DNA of 64,000 nucleotides, taken from the IMG/VR virus record IMGVR_UViG_3300003937_000144, positions 30,020 to 94,019 of that record; one strand, written 5' to 3'. Source of the DNA: a virus. Of the stretch, positions 7,776-16,700 are shown piece by piece (within the stretch, counting starts at the first letter, position 1; each line of letters opens with the position of its first letter). Under the pieces are notes generated by a model. It worked only from the letters and a program-made list of their open reading frames with translations, made no database searches and had not been told where the DNA came from. The position numbers were made by a program, and so were the translations under genes.

Positions 7776-8461
7776 TGTATTTTGGAATAGTAAAAGATAT
7801 AGAAGATCCTTTAAAGCTTGGAAGAGCTAAAGTAAAAGTATTTCACGTTCACGATAATATATCTACAAACGATCTTGGCTGGTCAAATATTGCAATGCCA
7901 GCAAATGTACCTGCTAAAAGTGGTATAGGTTCTTCAGTAAATTTATTAATTGGTACATTAGTGTTTGGCTTCTTTGAAGATAATATGTTACAAGAGTTTG
8001 TGGTTGTAGGAACTTTACCTACAAAGACTGCTGGGCTACATGATAACAATGTTAGAGTAAGAGCTGAAGCAGATCCAAATGCACGTGATCCTAAAGGTAC
8101 ATATGAACCAGCTAGCGGATACGCGCCTGTCTATCCATTTAATAATGTTATGGAAACAGAGAGTGGACATGTTAAAGAGTATGATGACACTCCTGGTGCA
8201 GAACGTATTGTGGAAAGACATAAGAGTGGTACTCAATATGAGATCCAACCCAATGGTTCAAAGAATGAAAGAATTGTAAGAGATAATTATACATTGGTAT
8301 GTGGCAATGATACACTTGAAGTTAAAGGTAATGTTAGAATTTATGTGCGTGGTGATGCGAATATTTTAGTAGCAAAAGATCTAACTACACAAGTTGGTGG
8401 CGATATGGTTGCAGATGTAAAGAATATACTAATGATGTTGGGTCAACATATTCAGGAATAA
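7775..8461 (+). CDS. 5: gp5-like hub spike, N-terminal part; frame broken near the end
   Basis: Residues 1-90 form the OB-fold domain typical of gp5 and VgrG (MYFGIVKDIEDPLKLGRAKV, then GSSVNLLIGTLVFGFFEDN). No lysozyme domain is present, as in other marine T4-like phages. From about residue 140 the sequence has short strands typical of the triangular beta-helix needle (KNERIVRDNYTLVCGNDTLEVKG, shown here only in part). After the DMVADVK residues the frame becomes atypical (NILMMLGQHIQE) and stops, whereas the -1 frame continues needle-like for 63 codons. The real C-terminus is therefore probably encoded by 8422-8613. T4 gp5 pierces the outer membrane. Confidence 0.8.
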   Translation: MYFGIVKDIEDPLKLGRAKVKVFHVHDNISTNDLGWSNIAMPANVPAKSGIGSSVNLLIGTLVFGFFEDNMLQEFVVVGTLPTKTAGLHDNNVRVRAEADPNARDPKGTYEPASGYAPVYPFNNVMETESGHVKEYDDTPGAERIVERHKSGTQYEIQPNGSKNERIVRDNYTLVCGNDTLEVKGNVRIYVRGDANILVAKDLTTQVGGDMVADVKNILMMLGQHIQE

Positions 8462-8613
8462 TATCATTAGATGGCGATGTAGCAATTACTAAGAATTTGT
8501 CGATTGAAGGTATAACAACTACTAGTAACGCTACTGATAAACTTATATTAGATGGACATGTCCATAATGAGAACAATGTTAACCAAGATAGAACGGGTGG
8601 TCCGATTAATTAG
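8422..8613 (+). pseudogene. 5: C-terminal part of gp5 spike in the -1 frame
   Basis: Read in the frame starting at 8422, the sequence gives EYTNDVGSTYSGIISLDGD, then VAITKNLSIEGITTTSN and a closing DGHVHNENNVNQ stretch before TAG at 8611-8613. This fits the end of a gp5-type needle followed by a His-rich tip-like segment. It joins the main frame with DVK if one base is missing in the AAA run at 8419-8421 (AAAA would restore it). This is either a sequencing or assembly indel, a real mutation, or less likely a recoding site. There is no separate start codon with a ribosome-binding site. Confidence 0.7.
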
Positions 8614-8621
8614 TATAAATA
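8614..8621 (+). promoter_or_regulatory. T4-type late promoter TATAAATA for gp25
   Basis: A perfect box immediately follows the gp5 C-terminal stop codon and lies six bases before the gp25 ATG. This is one base more than the five-base spacing seen at seven other genes in this window. Confidence 0.75.
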
Positions 8622-8627
8622 AGATAT

Positions 8628-9026
8628 ATGGCAGAGATAGCACGACAAGAAACGTATAAAGATTTAGATTTTACTTTTAAGCAAAATCCTAATACCAATG
8701 ACATTGGAATAAAGAAGAACAATGCAGCGGTAATACAAAGCTGTCTTAATATACTTCGCACTAATCACGGTGAGCGACCATTTGATTATCTTTTTGGTGC
8801 AAACCTAAGAGCATATCTCTTTGAGAACATGACAAATGTAACAGCATCGAACATGGGAACAAGTGTTAATATAGCTTTAAAGAATTACGAGCCAAGAATA
8901 GAGGTACTTAATACTAATATTAACGCAAAGCCCGATGAGAATATGGTATATATTACAGTAACCGGTAGAGTTAAATCAACTAACGAGATATTAGACATCG
9001 CTACCACAATAGAGAGAATACGATAA
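8628..9026 (+). CDS. 25: gp25-like baseplate wedge / sheath initiator
   Basis: The 132 residues equal the length of T4 gp25. The family signature YEPRIEV (the conserved EPR core) is present near residue 90, along with an N-terminal YKDLDFTFKQNPNTNDIGIK and a central TNHGERPFDYLFGANLR. Gp25 contacts gp6 in the inner baseplate and starts sheath polymerisation; similar proteins occur in contractile injection systems. The gene overlaps gp6 by one base. The late promoter just upstream suggests that gp25-gp6 can be transcribed independently of the upstream hub genes. Confidence 0.93.
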   Translation: MAEIARQETYKDLDFTFKQNPNTNDIGIKKNNAAVIQSCLNILRTNHGERPFDYLFGANLRAYLFENMTNVTASNMGTSVNIALKNYEPRIEVLNTNINAKPDENMVYITVTGRVKSTNEILDIATTIERIR

Positions 9027-10915
9027 TGGCAATAGAACGCAGAATTTCAGCAAGTGAATTAGACTTTGACCAAATAAAATTAAATCTAGTTAATTATATG
9101 AAGGCAACAGATACAACCTTCAATGATTATAACTACGATGGCTCAGCGATGAGTACCATCATTGATGTATTAAGTTATATAACACACATTAACTCTATGA
9201 ATGCGAACTTCGCTTTGAATGAAACATTTCTTGATACAGCTCAGCTACGAACTTCAGTTGTATCTCATGCCAAACTATTAGGATATACTCCAAGATCTAT
9301 TGCCCCTTCGGTTGCTTATGTCGATGTTAAAATGAATTACGATACTACAGCAACTCCTTTATGGAATCATGATTCTGCTAATGCTCCATTGCCTTTGTCA
9401 ATGCCAAGAGGTACTACATTCCAAACAATAATTAATGGTGTCACATATCCAATGTTTAATTCAGTTACAGAAAATATTGTATTTGATTCAACAGATGGTT
9501 GGAATTTCTCTAATGTTGCAATTGAACAAGGGGTATTAACTAGTATAACATACACATTCCAAAATAATAATTTCGAATCGTATATACTTCCTATGGTAAA
9601 TGTTAACACAAGCTCGATTAAGGTAACAGTTACCGATTCAAATTCAACATCAGCAGCTAAAGTTTATTCTCTTAATAGTAATGTAGTTGACTTAGATGGT
9701 TCAAGTGAAGTGTTCTTCTTAGAAGAAGGAAGAGACGGGCATTATGAAGTTAAATTTGGTGATAACATTGTTGGTAAGAGACCAGGCAATGGTAACAGTG
9801 TTGAGATAGAATATTCACATATACCTACTGGTGTTAATGTGAATGGTGCTACAGTGTTTAGTATGACAGGAACACTTAACGGCAATACCGATGAGACGAT
9901 GACACTTGTGACTAAAGCTACTGGTGGTGCAGCAAGAGAAACTAAAGAGGCAATTAAATTTAATGCTCCTCTTGCTCACGTATCTCAAAACAGAGCTGTT
10001 ACACCAGATGACTATAAAGCTATTATTAAAAACGAATTTGCTGACGTTGAAGCAGTATCAGTATGGGGTGGTGAAGATCATGATGTACCTGATTATGGTA
10101 AAGTATATATTAGTATCAAGCCTTTATCGGCTGATGTATTAACCACAGTACAAAAGGAAACAATCATTGGAAATATTCTTAAACCTAAAAATGTTGTAAG
10201 TATCACTCCTGTCCTTCTTGACCCTGAGTATACGTATATTAATTTAGAGGTTTTCTTTAAATTTAATCCGAACCTTGCTTCAGTAACTGCAGAAGGTTTG
10301 GCAACATCAGTAAGGAGTTCACTTATCTCACATAATACCGACGTACTAAAAAGTTTTGGTGGAGTATTTAGAGCAAGTAATGTTATGAAGAAAATAGACG
10401 ATACTAATATTGCTATCCTATCTAACATCACTCGTATTAGAATGACAAAGAAGATCATACCAGTGCTTGGTACAGCAACATCATACTCACTTAAGTTTAA
10501 TCAAAAGTTAGATAGTTTAGATGGTACTACATCAACTCTTGGTTCTTATGTGTCATCAAATTTATTTACATATAGTGGTCAGCAATGTATGTTAAAAGAC
10601 TTCTATGATACTTCAAGCGGTACAAGAATTATTCAAATCGTTGATGCTAATGGAATAATATATAATACAAATGCTGGTTCGGTAAATGAAACTACTGGAA
10701 CTGTTACATTAAATGGCTTTAATCCAACTGCACTTCCTACTGGACAAACTACAATCGATGTTAAAGTTAATCCAGCATCGAATGATATTAAACCTATGAG
10801 AAATGAATTACTAACTATTGATACATCAGGCGCAACTATAACAGGAACAATTGATACTATGGCTACTGGTGGTACGACTGCTGGAATCGATTACGAAACA
10901 GAGGCTAGCTGCTAA
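9026..10915 (+). CDS. 6: gp6-like baseplate wedge protein
   Basis: The protein has 629 residues (T4 gp6: 660). It starts with a helical domain (ELDFDQIKLNLVNYMKATD, then NYDGSAMSTIIDVLSYITH) and includes ANFALNETFLDTAQLRTS and LLGYTPRS, all typical of gp6/J-type baseplate proteins. In T4, gp6 dimers form the iris-like ring that holds the wedges together and opens during contraction. The C-terminal region from about residue 480 is beta-rich. It is coupled to gp25 upstream and to the next gene downstream by one-base overlaps. Confidence 0.93.
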   Translation: MAIERRISASELDFDQIKLNLVNYMKATDTTFNDYNYDGSAMSTIIDVLSYITHINSMNANFALNETFLDTAQLRTSVVSHAKLLGYTPRSIAPSVAYVDVKMNYDTTATPLWNHDSANAPLPLSMPRGTTFQTIINGVTYPMFNSVTENIVFDSTDGWNFSNVAIEQGVLTSITYTFQNNNFESYILPMVNVNTSSIKVTVTDSNSTSAAKVYSLNSNVVDLDGSSEVFFLEEGRDGHYEVKFGDNIVGKRPGNGNSVEIEYSHIPTGVNVNGATVFSMTGTLNGNTDETMTLVTKATGGAARETKEAIKFNAPLAHVSQNRAVTPDDYKAIIKNEFADVEAVSVWGGEDHDVPDYGKVYISIKPLSADVLTTVQKETIIGNILKPKNVVSITPVLLDPEYTYINLEVFFKFNPNLASVTAEGLATSVRSSLISHNTDVLKSFGGVFRASNVMKKIDDTNIAILSNITRIRMTKKIIPVLGTATSYSLKFNQKLDSLDGTTSTLGSYVSSNLFTYSGQQCMLKDFYDTSSGTRIIQIVDANGIIYNTNAGSVNETTGTVTLNGFNPTALPTGQTTIDVKVNPASNDIKPMRNELLTIDTSGATITGTIDTMATGGTTAGIDYETEASC

Positions 10916-12216
10916 TGGCCCATATCGGTAAATATAATATATCATCTTATGTTAATGACTTAATACCGGAACATGTAGCTACTTCATATCCTGATCTTAT
11001 TGAGTTCATTAAGGTATATGCATTATATTTAGAACGTCAAAACAAATCTGGATTCTATCTTAACGCATTAGATATCCAAAGAGATATTGATGAAGTAGAA
11101 GAGACATTACTTACAGAGCTTCAGAATGAAATTGGTATTGCTATACCTAGAGACTTTGCTACAGATCCAAGGATGTTCTATAAGCATTTGATTGAGTTCT
11201 ATAGAAGTAGAGGTACACCTGAATCAATCACATCATTTTTTAGAACTATATATGATGATGAAGTTGAGACATACTTTCCGTATATAGATTTACTTGTTCC
11301 ATCAGATGGAGACTGGACGGATCAAGCTGCGGATATTAAAATTAATCAATCTAAGTATACCCCTTGGAATACATTTACAATATCCGGTACACCTACAGTC
11401 GTAAGTGGAAATAATGATGCAGGTAACTCTGCATTTTTTGATGACGATATTGTATTTGTAAATGATGTATATAAAACTCCAGGTACAGATTATGCTGAAG
11501 GAGTATATTCAGAATCAAGTACAACTAAATATAAATTAACATTTACAAGTGCATTAGCAAACAGCGATGTGGTTAAGACATATCCTAAAGGTTTGTTTAC
11601 TACAGCAAATGGTTTCTTATCAGATAGAAAATATATACAGGACTCTTATTATTATCAAAAGTTTTCATATGTTCTTAAGACTGGTAAAAATATTTCTGAT
11701 TGGAAGAATGCATTTACAAGACTAATTCACCCTGCAGGATTTATATTCTTCGGGGAAGTATCAATATTTATTCAGCTATTAACTTCAACTAATGATGAAG
11801 TACAGCCTGGCTGGTTAGCAGCTGCTGGTCTGATAAATATAAACATAGCACAACTTCAAATTGGTCCAGTTTCATTCCATGAAGTTGGAAGCTATTTAGA
11901 GAAAACTTGGACATACTTTGCAAGAGGTAGTTCAGAGTTCAGCATTATTGGAATGCAGAATCATTGGGATAACATGAAGTTTAGATATTTAGGTCCAAAT
12001 TCAAACTTTGCTCATTATACACTTCAAGATGCTATAAATAACAATATAAGGATACAACATAACCAAGAGGTTATGAAATTAACGTGTGATACCGTTGCCG
12101 TACAAGCTGGTGAACCATATACAAGTACATATACTAGACCATATATAGTAAATGGAGTAAACCAAAATAGTGATATAACTTATTACGTGCAAGATTGTAC
12201 ATCAACATATTCATAA
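10915..12216 (+). CDS. Baseplate wedge-associated structural protein at the gp7 position
   Basis: This protein of 433 residues has an N-terminal part (YVNDLIPEHVATSYPDLIEF, ALYLERQNKSGFYLNALDIQ) and a KHLIEFYRSRGTPESITSFF segment. These recur in marine T4-like phages directly after gp6. The middle (residues 140-210) is beta-rich and Ser/Thr/Gly-rich, and the C-terminus is unlike its neighbours. In T4, gp7 lies between gp6 and gp8 and is much longer (about 1030 residues). This may be a shortened functional counterpart, as its helical N-terminus resembles the wedge core, but the equivalence is inferred from position only. Confidence 0.6.
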   Translation: MAHIGKYNISSYVNDLIPEHVATSYPDLIEFIKVYALYLERQNKSGFYLNALDIQRDIDEVEETLLTELQNEIGIAIPRDFATDPRMFYKHLIEFYRSRGTPESITSFFRTIYDDEVETYFPYIDLLVPSDGDWTDQAADIKINQSKYTPWNTFTISGTPTVVSGNNDAGNSAFFDDDIVFVNDVYKTPGTDYAEGVYSESSTTKYKLTFTSALANSDVVKTYPKGLFTTANGFLSDRKYIQDSYYYQKFSYVLKTGKNISDWKNAFTRLIHPAGFIFFGEVSIFIQLLTSTNDEVQPGWLAAAGLININIAQLQIGPVSFHEVGSYLEKTWTYFARGSSEFSIIGMQNHWDNMKFRYLGPNSNFAHYTLQDAINNNIRIQHNQEVMKLTCDTVAVQAGEPYTSTYTRPYIVNGVNQNSDITYYVQDCTSTYS

Positions 12217-12237
12217 ACATATAACAGAGGAAATAAA

Positions 12238-13740
12238 ATGTCAGCAATTATTACAAGTAAATTTAGATTAGATACAACGAATAAGTTCGTAGATAGTCTT
12301 GCAGCTAACCAATTCTATATGGCACTGGGAAGGCCGAATGCTTGGGCAGACGACACCTCTCCAACGGTTCCATACGAAAATGATTATGCAAACAACACTT
12401 TATGGGAAAACATGTTTGCCATGAAGAAACTAGACGCAACAGATATTGTTCATTGCGCAACAAGAAACTTATGGGTATCTGGTACAACATACATCGAGTA
12501 TGACGATCAAGATACAAATATTGAAAGCAAAAAGTATTTTGTTATTACAGATAATAACAATGTATATATGTGCTTAAAAGCAGGAGCAGGAACAAGCTCA
12601 ACTAACCCGGATATAATAGGTGTACAAACTTCTGGAGTTTTAAATCACTCAGGATCAGATGGTTACATATGGAAATATATGTTCACTGTCCCAACAGCGG
12701 ATGTAACAAAATTCTTAACATCTACTTTTATACCAGTTAGACTTATTGAATCAGCTCCGGTAGCTGGATCAGATACTGCATTGACAAATCAATGGAGTGT
12801 TCAACAAGCGGCTATCGATGGTGCAATATATAATATGAAGATAACAGCGGGCGGTACAGGTTATACAAGTACTCCTACATTAACTATTACAGGTGACGGC
12901 ACAGGTGCTACTGCTACGGCAACTCTTACATCAGGTGTTATTACAGACATCACGATGACGGCTGCTGGTACAGGATATACTCACGCGACTGTTGCAGTAA
13001 GCGTAAGTGGTGGTTCTGGTGGTGCGGTAAGACCAGTCATTGGTCCTCCAGGTGGATACGGCGCTAGCCCTACTAATGATTTACGTGCACACTATGTAAC
13101 AATTAATAAAGCATTTACTGGTGATGAATCAGCTTCTATTCCTGATGCAAACGACTTTAGACAAATAGCTATTTTGAAAAACCCAACTACATTAGCCGCT
13201 AGCTCAACTGCTATCGGTGGTGCTGGCTCAATGGTTGTTGGTCAATTTTATAAAATCTTAACATTAGGTAATAGCTCAGCTGCAAACTGGGCAACTGCTG
13301 GAGCACCAGCTGATTATGTTGTTGGAACTGTATTTAAAGCAATAGCTACTACAAGTACTGGTACAGGTACCGTTGGTGCTATAGCAAGTGCTACAGCATA
13401 TAATACGTGTTCAAGCTTAACGGTTGCTACGGGTAATACATTCCCGTCAGACCAAGTTGTTGAAGGTACTATAACAGGTGCTAAGGCTTTTGTTGTTGAA
13501 TATAATGCCACCTCTGGTGTATTACATTATATACAAAACGAAGCTACAGGCTTTGTAGCATTCACTGCTTCAGATTATATTCGTGAAGAAGGCACATCAA
13601 TTGCAGGACAAGACTGCACAGCAGTAACAGCACCTTTAATTAACCATCATTCAGGTGATGTTATGTTTATCGAGAATAAAACAGCAACTAGCAGGGCAAC
13701 AGATCAAGTAGAAACAGTACGATTAGTAGTCGCATTTTAA
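12238..13740 (+). CDS. 8: gp8-like baseplate wedge protein
   Basis: The first 180 residues follow T4 gp8: a start of SAIITSKFRLDTTNKFVDSL, a phrase like YMALGRPNAWADD, and GSDGYIWKYMFTVPTADVT. The last segment, HHSGDVMFIENKTATSRATD followed by a hydrophobic strand, also matches the T4 C-terminus. Between them is a Gly/Thr-rich insertion (about residues 200-290 and 320-430) with repeated ITAGGTGYTSTPTLTITG-type strands, making the protein 500 residues against 334 in T4. Such insertions may decorate the outside of the baseplate. An AGAGGA ribosome-binding site precedes the ATG. Confidence 0.88.
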   Translation: MSAIITSKFRLDTTNKFVDSLAANQFYMALGRPNAWADDTSPTVPYENDYANNTLWENMFAMKKLDATDIVHCATRNLWVSGTTYIEYDDQDTNIESKKYFVITDNNNVYMCLKAGAGTSSTNPDIIGVQTSGVLNHSGSDGYIWKYMFTVPTADVTKFLTSTFIPVRLIESAPVAGSDTALTNQWSVQQAAIDGAIYNMKITAGGTGYTSTPTLTITGDGTGATATATLTSGVITDITMTAAGTGYTHATVAVSVSGGSGGAVRPVIGPPGGYGASPTNDLRAHYVTINKAFTGDESASIPDANDFRQIAILKNPTTLAASSTAIGGAGSMVVGQFYKILTLGNSSAANWATAGAPADYVVGTVFKAIATTSTGTGTVGAIASATAYNTCSSLTVATGNTFPSDQVVEGTITGAKAFVVEYNATSGVLHYIQNEATGFVAFTASDYIREEGTSIAGQDCTAVTAPLINHHSGDVMFIENKTATSRATDQVETVRLVVAF

Positions 13741-13753
13741 ATAGGACAGACAC

Positions 13754-16700
13754 ATGGCAATTTCATTTAACGTAGAACCATATTGGGACGATTTTGAAAC
13801 CGCAGGAGCGGATGGATTATCCCCAAAAGAAAAATACCAAAGAGTATTATTCAGACCCGGTAAGGCTGTACAAGCAAGAGAGTTAACTCAGTTACAAACA
13901 TCATTACAACATCAACTATCTTCTACGGGAGATCATATATTTAAAGAAGGTTCGGTTGTTGTTCCTGGTGCACTTCACTTGCATAATAAACTTGACTATG
14001 TAAGACTATCAGCATGTAACACCGGTTTAGTTGCCGATATAGTTGGTACTGAATATACCGATGGTACAAACGTTGCTAAAGTTATCCATGCAGCTCTAGC
14101 TTCGGGTGATGACTCTATAACAATATGGGTACAATATATATCTGGTGCAGTATTTGCATCAGGCGCTTCATTAACAGCAACAGGAAGTAAGACAGCGACT
14201 GTTGCAAGTTCTAATGATGCTAATGCAAATACGCCTACAGGCTTTGGCTCTATTGTGTCACTAGAAGATGGCATATATTATATTAAGAAACATATGGTTG
14301 TAGCTAAGGCTAAGACAATTATATTATCTAAGTATACAAGCAATGTGTCATTTGATATCGGCTTACTTGTCACTGAAGCTCTTGTTAGTTCAGGTACTGA
14401 TGCATCGTTAAACGATAATGCTACAGGAACTCCTAACGCATCAGCTCCAGGTGCACATCGTTATTCTATTACAGCAGTATTATCTACTCAAGCAGTTAAT
14501 GCGACAACAGGTAACTTTGTTCTTATAGCTCGATTAGAAGAAGGCATTGTTATTAAGAATGCTCGCACCGCAGATTATAATCACCTTGAAGATGAACTAG
14601 CTCGTAGAACATTTGACGAATCTGGTAACTACTATGTAAATCCATTTAAAGCTCTTGTTAAAACACATCAAGCAGCAAGTCCTGATGCTACCAAATTAAC
14701 TCTTGCTGTTGAGCCTTCTAAAGCTTATGTAAGAGGTTATGAAATCCAAACATTATCAACTACTAATGTAACCGTTGACAGAGCAAGAACATCAGAAGTT
14801 GTTTCAGATAAGCTTACAGAGGTAACACACAATAACTATATTGAAGTCACAGCAATGACCGGCGTTCCTGATATTACTACATTCGGCAAAATCTCTATTG
14901 AGAATTCAGGTGGAAATGAAATTGGTACTTGCCGAGCTCGTTCGATTGAACGTGTTTCAGGTGATGGTGCAACGGCTGGATCAAGATATAGAATACATAT
15001 ATTTGAAGTTGTTCTTGATTTAGCAACGTATCCTACTGGTATGGCAGTTGCAACTCAACTAGATGACAAAGAAGGTACAGCGGCAGGTACAGCTTTTGCT
15101 GCGACTATTGCAACTTACAACTTTGGTCCAGACTCATTAATATATGAATTACCATATAAAAGAATTAAGACACTTAACGGTGAAGTAGATCCAAACTTAT
15201 CTGCTGTATATGACTTTAGTTATAATACTAATCGCATCGTTGGTTCGGCTACAGTATCAGGTTCTGGTACCGCAACATTTACTGCGGCAGCTACTGGTGA
15301 ACAATTTGGATCTAAGTCAGCTAATACAAACTGGATTCTAATAAATGATACTAATGATGGTGATGGCGGTGAAGAAGTTTTAGTTGGTGATATTACAATT
15401 GATAATAATGCAACTCCACCGAATGTTGTTATAGATGGCTTACCAACCACTGGAGATTTAGGCGGTGGCGGCAGTGATGGTGCTGTAGGTGATACAGTAA
15501 GATTAATTGCACCTATGGTTAGAACTCTAACACATAAGACTAAAACATTATCTGCAAATACATCCGTAGCTTTTGGTGCTGGTGTGACTGGAGGATATGA
15601 TGGTGCAGCGGCTGGATATGAAAAAGGTCAAGCACTTGGTCATGCTGACGTACACCAATTAGTAACTGTTGTTGAGACTTCAGGTTCTACTGATGTTACT
15701 GAACATTTCGAATTAGATACAGGACAAAGAGATGATTACTATGATGTAGGTCATGTTAAATTAAAGAGCACATCAAACTATACTGCGGCTGTAGCACTTA
15801 CTGTTACATACAAATACTTCTCACATTCAACAGGAGACTTCTTCACAGTTGATTCATACACTGGTCAAATCGATTATGCAGACATTCCTAAGCTTGGTGA
15901 TTTAGAATTAAGAGCTTGTGTTGACTTTAGACCACGCGTAGCAGATGCTGGTGGTAACTTTACAGGAACAGGTAATTCAATATCAAATGCTCCAGTTAAA
16001 GGTACACAATTCTCAACTGATATTCAATTCTATCTACCAAGAATAGATAAAGTTTATTTAAATTCTGCTGGTACATTTGGTGTTGCGCCTGGCGTTCCAT
16101 CACGTTACCCAGAAAAACCAAATATTCCATCCGATGCAATGCATTTATATACATTAACTATTCCTGCATATACATTAAATCCAGGTGAAGTAGAAGTTGA
16201 ATACATAGATCAGCGTAGATTTACTATGCGCGATATTGGTCGTATTGAAAAACGAATTAATCAAGTAGAATATTATAGTGTGCTTTCATTCTTAGAAGCT
16301 GAAGCACAGAATACACAAATTTTAGATGCATCTAATAATGCAAGATGGAAATCAGGTTATTTAGTAGACGCATTTTCAAATACTAGAATGTCGAGATCTA
16401 ATTCCTCAGAGTATAAAGCCTCTGTTGATTTAAAGAGTCGTACATTAAGACCTCCATTCTCTCAAGGTAATGCTTCATTAGATTATCATGCGTCATCTAC
16501 TACAGTTAGAACTGGCGATTTAGTTACATTGCCATATACCTCAGCTGCTATGATAACACAAGGGCAGTACTCTGGTCTAATTAATGTTAACCCTTACGAT
16601 GTATTTAATTGGACTGGTGGAATGACACTAACTCCTACTACTGATGAATGGCGCGATGTTGATAGAAGGCCTGAAGTAGTAATTAATAACGATGGTGAAT

